A stretch of DNA of 64,000 nt from Burkholderia sp. MS389 (GTDB lineage Bacteria > Pseudomonadota > Gammaproteobacteria > Burkholderiales > Burkholderiaceae), in assembly GCF_016899425.1 (NCBI RefSeq), contig NZ_CP045996.1:868001-932000 (forward strand), in the 5' to 3' direction. Both the position numbers and the translations under genes were made by a program. The notes below the pieces were generated by a model. The model had not been told where the DNA came from and did no database searches. It was given only the letters and a program-made list of their open reading frames with translations. How positions within the stretch are numbered: the stretch's first letter is position 1; the number at the start of each line of letters is the position of its first letter. This document shows, one piece after another, positions 33,809-41,491 of this stretch.

Positions 33809-35109
33809 GCGGACTGGACGAAGACGCGCGGCCGGCAGTCGACGCGCCGCCGACCGCCGCGAAACCGTGGTATCGGCGGCTCGGCCCCGGCCTGCTCGCG
33901 GGCGCGTCCGACGCCGATCCGAGCAACGTCGCCGTCTACGCGCAGGCCGGCAGCCAGTTCGGTTTCAACATGCTGTGGATGATCGTCGTCACGCTGCCGA
34001 TGATGGTCGCCGTGCAACTCGCGGCGGCGTTCATCGGGCGACGCAATCGCGAAGGGCTCGTGGCCGGCATCCGCGAACACTTCTCCGATCGCCTCGCGAA
34101 AACGCTGATCGTGATGGTCGTGATCGTCAACGTCGTGAACGTCGGCGCCGATCTCGCGGCGATGGGCGATGCGACGGCGCTCGTCGTCGGCGGCCGCAGC
34201 TACTGGTATGCGTCGCTCTACGGCCTGGCGTCGCTCGCGCTGCAGGTGCTGCTGTCGTATGAACGCTACGCGCGCTGGCTCAAATGGATGACGCTCGGCC
34301 TGCTCGCGTACGTGATCGAACTCGGCTTCGTGCACGTCGACTGGAGCAACCTGCTGCATGCGATCGCGCTGCCGCACATTTCGTTCACGCACGACTATGC
34401 GACGACCGCGGTCGCGGTGCTCGGCACGACGCTGAGCCCCTATCTGTTCGTGTGGCAGGCCGCGCTCGAGGTCGAGGAAACCCAGGCGGAGCGCCGCAAC
34501 GGCGATGCGTCGTGCGCACCGGGCGCGCGCCGCGAGACCGAGCAGCGCGTCACGTTCGATACGTGGAGCGGCATGATCGTCACCAACGCGGTGTCGTTCT
34601 GCATCATGGTGATCGGCGCGGCCGTGTTCTTCGCGCACGGCCGGCACGACATCGGCAGCACCGCGCAGGCCGCCGAGGCGCTGCGGCCGATCGCCGGCGA
34701 AGCCGCGTTCCTGGTGTTCGCGTTCGGCATCGTCGGCTGCGGGCTGCTCGCGATTCCGGCATTCGCGGGCAGCGCCGCCTACGGTTGCGCGGAAGCGTGG
34801 CGGTTCCGCGAAGGGCTGAACGAGCCGGTGCGGCGCGCGCCCGCGTTCTACACGGTGCTGGCGCTGTGCGTGATCGTCGGCATCGCGATCTGCTTCAGCC
34901 CGATCGACCCGATCCGCGCGTTGTACTGGAGCGCCGTGCTCAACGGCGTCGCGGCGGTGCCGATGCTCGTGTTCGTGATGCTGCTGTCGCAGAAGCGCGA
35001 TGCGGCCGGCCAGCCCGGCAGCGGCCCGGTATCGAAACTGCTGGGCTGGCTGGCGGTCGCGCTGATGGCGGTGTCGGTGATGACGATGATCGTCGACGTG
35101 CTGACGTGA
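33805..35109 (+). CDS. NRAMP-family metal transporter with diverged binding motifs
   Basis: 434 residues, 11 or so membrane helices. Helix 1 reads ASDADPSNVAVYAQAGSQFG where classical Mn/Fe NRAMPs have DPGN. Helix 6 reads GTTLSPYLFVWQ, lacking the classical Met-Pro-His (MPH). Loss of the Met is known from NRAMP-related Mg2+ or other non-Mn carriers, so the ion is uncertain. Other features fit the family: LPMMVAVQLAAAFIGRRN and VVNVGADLAAMGDA. Start overlaps udgX as ATGA; the two are probably cotranscribed. Confidence 0.85.
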   Translation: MSGLDEDARPAVDAPPTAAKPWYRRLGPGLLAGASDADPSNVAVYAQAGSQFGFNMLWMIVVTLPMMVAVQLAAAFIGRRNREGLVAGIREHFSDRLAKTLIVMVVIVNVVNVGADLAAMGDATALVVGGRSYWYASLYGLASLALQVLLSYERYARWLKWMTLGLLAYVIELGFVHVDWSNLLHAIALPHISFTHDYATTAVAVLGTTLSPYLFVWQAALEVEETQAERRNGDASCAPGARRETEQRVTFDTWSGMIVTNAVSFCIMVIGAAVFFAHGRHDIGSTAQAAEALRPIAGEAAFLVFAFGIVGCGLLAIPAFAGSAAYGCAEAWRFREGLNEPVRRAPAFYTVLALCVIVGIAICFSPIDPIRALYWSAVLNGVAAVPMLVFVMLLSQKRDAAGQPGSGPVSKLLGWLAVALMAVSVMTMIVDVLT

Positions 35110-35135
35110 TGAATCGCAGCGGGGGGCGTGCAGAC

Positions 35136-35151
35136 GGTTGCGTACGCAACC
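35136..35151. terminator. Perfect 16-base palindrome after the nramp-like gene
   Basis: GGTTGCGTACGCAACC, perfect on both strands, between convergent genes. No T-run, so termination activity is uncertain. Confidence 0.4.
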
Positions 35152-35162
35152 TGATTGGCCTG

Positions 35163-35199
35163 CAGGCGGGCGGCCGCGCCGCGCGACACCGCCCGCCTG
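35163..35199. terminator. Inverted repeat between convergent genes
   Basis: CAGGCGGGCGG and CCGCCCGCCTG, 11-base arms with a 15-base loop, immediately before the stop of the ferritin-like gene. Possibly a bidirectional terminator. Confidence 0.5.
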
Positions 35200-35203
35200 G
35201 GCA

Positions 35204-35815
35204 TTACATCATCTTGCCGCGCGAACGCTCGGCACGCGCCGCATCGGCGGCGGACTCCACCTTCTTCACTTCCTCCGGCGGCGGCAGCACCGCCTTGAAG
35301 CCCATCGACTCGATCCACATCTCGCGCGCCCAGCCCCGCGTGTGATACAGGTGATGATCCTCGTCGGCCTCCACCTCGTCGTGCGCGGCCTTCAGCGCCT
35401 TCGCCGCGTCGCTGTCGGGCAGTTGGTCGGCCGCATAGCCGATCAGCTCCCAGTTCAGGTGGTCCTTGGTTTCGGCCAGCACCACGCACTCGGCCGCGAC
35501 GACCTGCGCGACGGCCGGATCGGCCTGCTTCTTCGCCTGCTCGATCACCCGCACCAGCGACTCGCCGGTCGCCGCCACCGCGGCGCGCCCCGGCGATTGC
35601 GCATCGGGATCGAGGCCGAGCGTGTCGAATACCTTGCGCAGCACCTCCTGGTGATGCATCGTCTCGCGATGGTACTTCTCCCATTCCTTGTGCAGGTCCT
35701 CGTCGGTCGCGCACTGGAGCGCGGCCTCGTAGATCTTCGCGCCGCCAAGCTCGGTTTCGTATGCCTGGCAGAGCAGTTCGAGGATACCTTCGTGCTTCGA
35801 TTGCCGTTGGGCCAT
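35204..35815 (-). CDS. Ferritin-like fold protein
   Basis: 203 residues, helical. Glu/His patterns of a diiron four-helix bundle are visible: LCQAYETELGGAKIYEAAL, YHRETMHHQEVLRKVF, AAECVVLAETKDHLNWEL and EADEDHHLYHTRGW. The C-terminal ~30 residues are charged. Iron or manganese storage/oxidation is inferred from the fold only. It is the last gene of the unit SDR-DUF4142-ferritin, separated from DUF4142 by 58 bases that contain an 18-base perfect palindrome. Confidence 0.85.
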   Translation of the reverse strand: MAQRQSKHEGILELLCQAYETELGGAKIYEAALQCATDEDLHKEWEKYHRETMHHQEVLRKVFDTLGLDPDAQSPGRAAVAATGESLVRVIEQAKKQADPAVAQVVAAECVVLAETKDHLNWELIGYAADQLPDSDAAKALKAAHDEVEADEDHHLYHTRGWAREMWIESMGFKAVLPPPEEVKKVESAADAARAERSRGKMM

Positions 35816-35835
35816 GACTGCTTCTCCGAAAAAGC

Positions 35836-35853
35836 GGGCCGCACGTGCGGCCC
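35836..35853. repeat. Perfect 18-base palindrome
   Basis: GGGCCGCACGTGCGGCCC, between the DUF4142 stop and the ferritin-like start. It may be an mRNA hairpin reducing read-through or protecting the upstream mRNA. Confidence 0.6.
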
Positions 35854-35873
35854 AGGGTGGAACCGGGCGCGCG

Positions 35874-36488
35874 TTATTGCGCGCCCACCTTGCGTGCGAG
35901 CGTCTGCGCCATGCTCAGGTGATGCCTGAGCGTCGGCAGCGTGGACTTCGCGAACGCGCGCAGCTGCGCGTCCTTGCCGTCGCGCGCTTCGTCCTCGAAC
36001 AACGCGACCGCCTTCTTGTGCGCGTCGGGGCCGGCCGCCGCGAGATACGCGGTGTCGAAGTCGTGCCCGCGCTTGCCGCGCAGCGCCTCGACGTCCGGAT
36101 CCGAGATCTGGTCGACCTGCGGCTTCATGCCCTTGCGCGCGGCGAGTTCGGTGAGCTTCGCGTTCGCCTTGCCGTGATCCGCGACCATCCGTTTCGCGAA
36201 TGCCCGCACGTCCGCCGACTGCGCCTGCTTCAGCGCGAGCTGGCTCGCCTGCACTTCCGCCTTGCCGGCCATCGCGGCCTTGTCGACGAACTCCGCGTCG
36301 ACGCCCTTCGGCGCTTTGGCGATGCCGGGGTCGCCTGCGCCGCCCGCGCCCGACGACGGGTTGATCACGCCGCCCGGCACGTGCGAATTCGACGCGGGCG
36401 GCTCGCTCGGCATCTGCGCGCGGGCGAGCCCCGATACGGCGAGCACGCCGGCGGCGAACGCCGCGATCGTCCAGTGGGGTTGTCTCAT
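35874..36488 (-). CDS. DUF4142 periplasmic protein
   Basis: 204 residues. A signal peptide (hydrophobic TIAAFAAGVLAVSGLARAQ, cleavage near residue 24) is followed by a Pro/Gly/Ser-rich linker and a helical DUF4142 domain from about 60: DAEFVDKAAMAGKAEVQASQ, KRMVADHGKANAKL, LRHHLSMAQTLA. The fold is ferritin-like but the family function is unknown. It lies 33 bases after the SDR gene and before another ferritin-like gene. Confidence 0.92.
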   Translation of the reverse strand: MRQPHWTIAAFAAGVLAVSGLARAQMPSEPPASNSHVPGGVINPSSGAGGAGDPGIAKAPKGVDAEFVDKAAMAGKAEVQASQLALKQAQSADVRAFAKRMVADHGKANAKLTELAARKGMKPQVDQISDPDVEALRGKRGHDFDTAYLAAAGPDAHKKAVALFEDEARDGKDAQLRAFAKSTLPTLRHHLSMAQTLARKVGAQ

Positions 36489-36521
36489 TGCTTTCTCCTT
36501 GTGCTTGCGTGGAAACGGCCA

Positions 36522-37379
36522 TCAGCCGCCGACGATCGAGCCGCCGTTCGGATGCAGTGTCTGCCCGGTCATGTAACTCGCGCCTTCCGACGCGAGCAGC
36601 ACGTAGCAGTCGATCAGTTCGTCCGGCTGGCCCGGCCGCTTGAGCGGCACGTTCGAGCCGAATTTCGCGACCTGCTCGGGCGTGAACGTCGACGGAATCA
36701 GCGGCGTCCAGATCGGCCCCGGCGCGACCGCGTTCACGCGGATGTCGCGTTCGGCCAGCTTGATCGACAGCGACCGCGTGAATGCGACGATCGCGCCCTT
36801 GGTCGCCGAGTAGTCGGGCAGTTTCGGGCTGCCGTGATACGCGGTGACCGACGCGGTGTTGACGATGCGGCCGCCCTGCTTCATGTGCGGCAGCGCGGCC
36901 TGCGTGCAGAAGAACATCCCGTACACGTTCGTGCGGAACGTGCGTTCGAGCTGCTCCTCGGACACGTCCTCGATGCCCGGCTGCGGATGCTGCTCGCCCG
37001 CATTGTTGACGAGCACGTCGAGCCGGCCGAGCCGCTCGACCGTGCGCGCGACCGCGTCGCGCGCCTGCTTGCGATCGCCGACGTCGCAGGCGATCGCCTC
37101 GCAGCGCCGGCCGGCCTGCTCGATCAACCGCTTCGTATGCGCGGCGTCGTCGGATTCCTTCAGGTAGACGATCGCGACGTCCGCGCCCTCCTTCGCGAAA
37201 CCGATCGCGACGGCGCGGCCGATCCCGCTGTCGCCGCCCGTCACCAGCGCAACCTTGCCCGCGAGCTTGCCGCTGCCGACGTAGTCGGCCGCTTCGTCGC
37301 GCGGCTTCGGCTGCATGTCGCGTTCGGTGCCCGGCTGCTGCGCCTGTTTCTGCGGCGGTGGAGTCTGTGCGGTGGTCAT
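36522..37379 (-). CDS. Short-chain dehydrogenase (YghA-like)
   Basis: 285 residues. The N-terminal extension (Gln/Pro-rich, ~38 residues) is typical of the YghA/GsiB-related SDRs found in stress clusters. The Rossmann motif is VTGGDSGIGRA, then NNAGEQHP, Ser near NTASVTAYHGS and the catalytic YSATK; the end is GQTLHPNGGSIVGG. It uses NAD(P)H to reduce or oxidise an unknown carbonyl. A perfect sigma-54 promoter lies about 34 bases upstream, and GGAGGAATCC is the ribosome site. Confidence 0.93.
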   Translation of the reverse strand: MTTAQTPPPQKQAQQPGTERDMQPKPRDEAADYVGSGKLAGKVALVTGGDSGIGRAVAIGFAKEGADVAIVYLKESDDAAHTKRLIEQAGRRCEAIACDVGDRKQARDAVARTVERLGRLDVLVNNAGEQHPQPGIEDVSEEQLERTFRTNVYGMFFCTQAALPHMKQGGRIVNTASVTAYHGSPKLPDYSATKGAIVAFTRSLSIKLAERDIRVNAVAPGPIWTPLIPSTFTPEQVAKFGSNVPLKRPGQPDELIDCYVLLASEGASYMTGQTLHPNGGSIVGG

Positions 37380-37412
37380 GGATTCCTCCTTGAACGGATG
37401 CCGCCGATGCGG

Positions 37413-37428
37413 CGCAAGCGGCGTGCCA
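37413..37428 (-). promoter_or_regulatory. Sigma-54 promoter of the SDR-DUF4142-ferritin unit
   Basis: Minus strand reads TGGCACG-CCGC-TTGC-G: full -24 and -12 consensus with exact spacing. Leader about 24 bases. A TTGCAA half-site lies about 50 bases further upstream (near 37475). Confidence 0.88.
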
Positions 37429-37507
37429 CGTGCCGCGCACGCCGGCGCGCACGCGGCGGCCGCGGGGTGGCGGTTGGCGTTGCAAGCGTTTGGAAAAAAG
37501 GGCGTAT

Positions 37508-38074
37508 TCAGCGCGGGACGCGGGACGCGGCTTCGTCGGGTCGGCGTACCGGATCGAAATCGCGCCATTCGCCGTCCCGCCAGTCGCCTTCGACGCGCTC
37601 GATCGACTTCGCGCCGGTCGCGCGCAGCACGTCTTCGGCGGCCGTTGCGGTGTCGGGCGTCACGCGCGCAGCGAGGATCACGCCCGTTTCGCTCTGCGCG
37701 AGCGTGCCCTTGCCTTCGGCCTGCTCGCCGCGCATCCGGCCGAGCGCGCCGCCGAATGCGCCGAGATACGCGCCGGCCAGCGCGGCGGCGGCCGGCACGA
37801 ACCAGTAGCGCAGGCCGAGCGCATACACGATCAATCCGATCACGACGCCGATCAGCAGCCCACGCATCGCGCCGACCATCGCGCCGCGCCCGCCCGGCTT
37901 CGCCGCCGTGTCGGCGTACACGTCGCCGCCGATCGGGAAGCGCGCGTGCTGGCCGCCGGGGTTCAGGAAGAAGATCGACACGTCGTCGGGCCCGAATGCG
38001 CGCTCGTAGAGGTGACGCGCCCCACCTTCCGCTTCATCGAACGTCGTGAAACGGCCTGCGACGATCATCGCCAT
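37508..38074 (-). CDS. Glycine-zipper membrane protein
   Basis: 188 residues. The first ~60 resemble the general-stress fold (VAGRFTTFDEAEGGARHLYE, DDVSIFFLNPGGQHARFPIG). Residues ~65-120 contain two Gly/Ala-rich hydrophobic segments (GAMVGAMRGLLIGVVIGLIV and AAAALAGAYLGAFGGALG) that can pack as glycine zippers. The last part is soluble (GVILAARVTPDTATAAEDVL). Function unknown; envelope location is inferred. The start MAMIV has AGGAG seven bases before it. Likely cotranscribed with the DUF2795 gene. Confidence 0.82.
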   Translation of the reverse strand: MAMIVAGRFTTFDEAEGGARHLYERAFGPDDVSIFFLNPGGQHARFPIGGDVYADTAAKPGGRGAMVGAMRGLLIGVVIGLIVYALGLRYWFVPAAAALAGAYLGAFGGALGRMRGEQAEGKGTLAQSETGVILAARVTPDTATAAEDVLRATGAKSIERVEGDWRDGEWRDFDPVRRPDEAASRVPR

Positions 38075-38139
38075 GGTCGTGCTCCTCATGATGGGTGCGC
38101 CGCGCGCGCACGCACGCACGCGGCGCGACGGGGCGACGC

Positions 38140-38439
38140 TTACATCAGCCGCCCGAGTTCCTTCGATACCGATGCCGGCGTGTCGTATTCGCGCTCGGGA
38201 ATCTGGCGCAGCATGTCGAGCACCTCGCGGTCCGCATGCGAGCGTTCCGCGCACTGCACGACGTCCGACTTGCTCGCCGGATAGTCCATCCCCTTCAGCG
38301 CCTTCTGCACGTCGACCGGGCTCGGCGGCTTGCCGTGGCCGGACTGATGGCCGCCCTTGTCGTGGTCCTGCTGCGTGCGCTCGCCTTCGTGCGCGCGCGA
38401 GTGGCTGTATTCGTGGCCCGTATGTTGTCGGGATGTCAT
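38140..38439 (-). CDS. DUF2795 protein
   Basis: 99 residues. The first ~40 are His-rich and hydrophilic; the DUF2795 domain follows (PVDVQKALKGMDYPASKSDV, DREVLDMLRQIPEREYDTPA, then SVSKELGRL). Small helical domain of unknown function, common in stress clusters. GGAGGC precedes the ATG. Part of the BON-SDR-DUF2795-glycine-zipper unit starting at 39927. Confidence 0.92.
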   Translation of the reverse strand: MTSRQHTGHEYSHSRAHEGERTQQDHDKGGHQSGHGKPPSPVDVQKALKGMDYPASKSDVVQCAERSHADREVLDMLRQIPEREYDTPASVSKELGRLM

Positions 38440-38466
38440 GAAAGCCTCCTTGGAAAATGAACGAAA

Positions 38467-39495
38467 TCACGCGGACGACCGGCGCGCCCGCGCGAATGCG
38501 GCAAACACCAGCGCCGCCGCGCCGAGCGCGACCGCGCCGGCGACCTTCGGGCGCTGCACCACCGAGTTGTACGCACAGCTGCGCAGCACCGGCCCTTCCA
38601 TGCCTTCGCGCTCGTGCAGCGCATGGCGCGAGTCGTACAGCGCGTTGTCGTCGCGCGGCCGCGCGGGCCGCACCGTGCGCTGGCCGCGCGAGAACAGCGT
38701 GGCCGCGACGCGATCGAACAGCCGCGGCGCGTGATACGCGCTCGCCGACGTGAACTTGGCCGCGCCGCCGACGAACAGCGTGCGGCGCGGATGCGCGGCC
38801 GCGAACAGGACCGCGTCGGCGACCAGATCGGGGTCGTAGATCGGCGGCGGCAGCTTCGCCTCGACGTTCATGTAGTTTTTCGCGTGCATCACGAACATCG
38901 TGTCCATCGCGGCCGGCTTGATCAGCGTGACGGACACCGGCAGGTGGTCGGCTTCCATCTCGAGCCGCAGCGAATCGGTGAAGCCCTTCACCGCGTGCTT
39001 CGACGCGACGTACGCGCTTTGCAGCGGCAGCGGCGCGTCGGACGCCTCGCTGCCCATGTTGATGATTGCGCCGCCGTGGAAATCGCTCTTGCGCCGGAAA
39101 TGGTCGGCCGCGACGAGCGAGCCGTGCACGACGCCCCAGTAGTTGGTGTCGAACAGCCGGCGCTGATCCTCGAGCGGCACCTGGGCGGCCGTGCCGAAGA
39201 TCGACACGCCCGCGTTGTTCACCCAGGTGTCGAAGCCGCCGTACGTGTCGGCCGCCGCCGCGGCCGCGCGCTGCAGATCCTCGATGTTGCCGACGTCGCC
39301 GGCGACCGGCACCGCGAGCCCGCCGTGCTGGCGGATTTCCTCGCACAGCGTGTTCAGCGCGTCCTCGTTGCGCGCGAACAGCACGAGCTTCGCGCCGCGC
39401 CGTGCCGCCTTGCGCGCGGTGACGAGACCGATGCCGCTCGTCGCGCCGGTGATCACGATCGCCTGTTCGCCGACCGGTTTGAGCATGCAGTTCAT
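38467..39495 (-). CDS. Short-chain dehydrogenase with C-terminal membrane anchor
   Basis: 342 residues. Rossmann motif ITGATSGIGLVTA, NNAGVSIFG, Ser in NMGSEASDAPLP and catalytic YVASK. After the SDR domain (~1-255) comes an extension ending in one hydrophobic helix (VAGAVALGAAALVFAAFARA) and a basic tail, so it is probably anchored in the inner membrane. Substrate unknown. A GTG codon directly before the ATG is also possible; ATG at 39495 has the better distance to CAGGAG (seven bases). Confidence 0.9.
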   Translation of the reverse strand: MNCMLKPVGEQAIVITGATSGIGLVTARKAARRGAKLVLFARNEDALNTLCEEIRQHGGLAVPVAGDVGNIEDLQRAAAAAADTYGGFDTWVNNAGVSIFGTAAQVPLEDQRRLFDTNYWGVVHGSLVAADHFRRKSDFHGGAIINMGSEASDAPLPLQSAYVASKHAVKGFTDSLRLEMEADHLPVSVTLIKPAAMDTMFVMHAKNYMNVEAKLPPPIYDPDLVADAVLFAAAHPRRTLFVGGAAKFTSASAYHAPRLFDRVAATLFSRGQRTVRPARPRDDNALYDSRHALHEREGMEGPVLRSCAYNSVVQRPKVAGAVALGAAALVFAAFARARRSSA

Positions 39496-39525
39496 CACTG
39501 GACTCCTGTTACGGTCGCGTCGCGA

Positions 39526-39927
39526 TTATTTGGGCCGGATGGTCAACTGGTCGCGCACGTCCTGCACGCCGTCGATCTGCTTCACGACGCTGACGGCCTG
39601 CGTGCGCTGCTGCTCGTCGGGCACGCTGCCGGTGAGCGTCACGGTGCCGTGCCGCGTCTTCACGTGGATGTCGCCGGTCGACAGGCCGCTCGTGCCGGTC
39701 AGCTCGGCCTTCGCCTTGGTGGTGATCGTCGCGTCGCGAATCTTCGTGCCGGTGCTCGAATGCGACGACGTCGACGACGATGCAGTGCCGTCGTCGCCGG
39801 CGGCGACCGCGTTCGGCGCGACGACCATGCACGCGGTGGCCGCGGCGATCGCGACCGCCATGCCGGTGCGCAGCGCGCGCTGACGACGGATGCGCGGCGG
39901 GTGGGCTTGCAGCTGGAATACCTTCAT
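39526..39927 (-). CDS. Periplasmic BON-domain protein
   Basis: 133 residues: signal peptide (TGMAVAIAAATACMVVAPNA, cleavage near residue 43), a Ser/Thr linker, and one BON domain at ~60-132 (IRDATITTKAKAELTGTSGL, IHVKTRHGTVTLTGSVPDEQ). BON domains bind membrane phospholipid and maintain envelope integrity under osmotic stress (OsmY type). Strong ribosome site AGGAGG. It is the first gene of a four-gene unit after a sigma-54 promoter. Confidence 0.93.
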   Translation of the reverse strand: MKVFQLQAHPPRIRRQRALRTGMAVAIAAATACMVVAPNAVAAGDDGTASSSTSSHSSTGTKIRDATITTKAKAELTGTSGLSTGDIHVKTRHGTVTLTGSVPDEQQRTQAVSVVKQIDGVQDVRDQLTIRPK

Positions 39928-39978
39928 CGTGACCTCCTTTTCATCGGGCCGGGCGAACCGGCGAGTGAGCGGAAGTCG

Positions 39979-39994
39979 CGCAAATCGCGTGCCG
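39979..39994 (-). promoter_or_regulatory. Sigma-54 promoter of the BON-SDR-DUF2795 unit
   Basis: Minus strand reads CGGCACG-CGAT-TTGC-G, an exact match; the core is the same as in front of the other BON gene (61239-61254). Leader about 42 bases. Confidence 0.82.
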
Positions 39995-40046
39995 CGCCGC
40001 GTGCGCCGCATGCCTGCGCGCCATCGCGATCAGACGCCCTTTCATC

Positions 40047-40056
40047 CAACGCGTTG
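40047..40056. promoter_or_regulatory. Candidate shared activator site between divergent sigma-54 promoters
   Basis: CAACGCGTTG, a perfect palindrome followed by the A+T-rich run TAATTTTTT. It is about 50 bases from each of the flanking elements (39979-39994 minus and 40102-40117 plus). Confidence 0.4.
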
Positions 40057-40101
40057 TAATTTTTTCGGCACGGGGAGAAGCGGTTTTCCCCGCCATGCGG
40101 C

Positions 40102-40117
40102 GGGCATGCCGATTGCC
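40102..40117 (+). promoter_or_regulatory. Sigma-54 promoter of the GT4-UXS unit
   Basis: Plus strand reads GGGCATG-CCGA-TTGC-C, an exact GGCAYG-N4-TTGC match. The same core GGCATGCCGATTGC recurs at 61758-61773. Leader about 44 bases. Confidence 0.78.
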
Positions 40118-40171
40118 GAGGGACCGATAACGGCGGCCCGTGTGCGCGGCCCCGATATCGGGAGCAATACC

Positions 40172-41491
40172 ATGCAGAGAATCGCGTTGATCAGTGAACA
40201 TGCATCGCCGCTGGGCGTGATCGGCGGCGTCGATGCCGGCGGTCAGAACATCTATGTCGCGAACGTCGCGAAGCAGCTCGCGGAGCGCGGCCTCGACGTC
40301 GACGTCTACACGCGCTGCGACAATCCCCATTTGCCGGAAGTGGTGTCGATCGGCGCGCGCATGCGTGTGATCCACGTGCCGGCCGGGCCGCCGACCGACG
40401 TGCCCAAGGAGCGGCTGCTGCCGTACATGGGCGCATTCGCGCAATACATGATCGCGCGCATGCGGCGCGAGCCCGACCCCGTCGACGTGATGCACGCGAA
40501 CTTCTTCATGTCCGGCGAAGCCGGGCTGCGCGTGAAAAAAGCGCTCGGCATCCCGCTCGTCACGACGTTCCATGCGCTCGGGCGCGTGCGGCGGCTGCAC
40601 CAGGGCACGGCCGACGGCTTCCCCGACGCGCGCTTCGCGATCGAGGACACGCTCGCGCGCCGCTCGGACCGCCTGATCGCCGAATGCCCGCAGGATGCGC
40701 TCGACCTGACGACGCACTATCGCGCCGATACCGCGCGCATCGAGATCGTGCCGTGCGGCTTCGATGCGCGGGAATTCCGGCCGGTGCCGCGCGTCGATGC
40801 GCGCGCGCGGCTGGGCTGGCCGCAGGACGCATTCGTCATACTGCAACTGGGCCGCCTCGTGCCGCGCAAGGGCATCGACACGGTGATCGACGCGCTCGCG
40901 CGCATGCCGCGGGATCCGCAACGGCCGACGCACCTGTACGTCGTCGGCGGCAGCCAGCCGACGCCCGACCCCGCGCGCGATCCGGAACTCGCGCGGCTCG
41001 CCGCCTTCGCGCACGAACTCGGGATCGCGAACCGCGTGACCTTCGTCGGCCGGCGCGATCGCGACGCGCTGCACCTGTACTACAGCGCGGCCGACGTGTT
41101 CGTGACGACGCCGTGGTACGAGCCGTTCGGCATCACGCCGGTCGAGGCGATGGCCTGCGCGGCGCCGGTGATCGGCAGCGACGTCGGCGGCATCCGCACG
41201 ACGGTCGACGACGGCACGACCGGCTATCTCGTGCCGCCGCGCGACCCGGCCGCGCTGGCCGCGCGCCTCGTGCAACTGCGGGCGCAGCCGGACCTGTGCG
41301 CGGCGCTCGGCCGTGCCGGCTACCTGCGCGCGCATCGCTTCTACACGTGGCAAGGCGTCGCCGACCGCCTCGTCGACATCTACCGCGACGTCGCCCACGC
41401 GCAGCGCGCCGGCACGTCGGCCGGCACCGGCCGGCGCACGCCGGTCGCCACCACGCGAGGCGTGTTCGCACACCGCAAGGAGAATACGTAA
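40172..41491 (+). CDS. Glycosyltransferase family 4
   Basis: 439 residues, GT-B fold. N-terminal nucleotide-sugar type loop GGVDAGGQNIYVANVA as in sucrose-synthase/MshA-like GT4 enzymes. The C-terminal donor domain has GRLVPRKGIDTVI, then YEPFGITPVEAMACAAPVIG with the catalytic E-x7-E. Likely transfers a hexose to a lipid or glycan acceptor at the inner membrane; acceptor unknown. The start MQRIALISEH follows GGGAGC. The stop TAA shares one base with the next ATG (TAATG), so it is coupled to the decarboxylase gene. Confidence 0.93.
   Translation: MQRIALISEHASPLGVIGGVDAGGQNIYVANVAKQLAERGLDVDVYTRCDNPHLPEVVSIGARMRVIHVPAGPPTDVPKERLLPYMGAFAQYMIARMRREPDPVDVMHANFFMSGEAGLRVKKALGIPLVTTFHALGRVRRLHQGTADGFPDARFAIEDTLARRSDRLIAECPQDALDLTTHYRADTARIEIVPCGFDAREFRPVPRVDARARLGWPQDAFVILQLGRLVPRKGIDTVIDALARMPRDPQRPTHLYVVGGSQPTPDPARDPELARLAAFAHELGIANRVTFVGRRDRDALHLYYSAADVFVTTPWYEPFGITPVEAMACAAPVIGSDVGGIRTTVDDGTTGYLVPPRDPAALAARLVQLRAQPDLCAALGRAGYLRAHRFYTWQGVADRLVDIYRDVAHAQRAGTSAGTGRRTPVATTRGVFAHRKENT

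Noticed and set aside
40089..40105. Plus-strand GGCACG near 40088 as a -24 half
   Set aside because: The bases at the -12 position read GAAG, without GC; the element at 40102 is far better.
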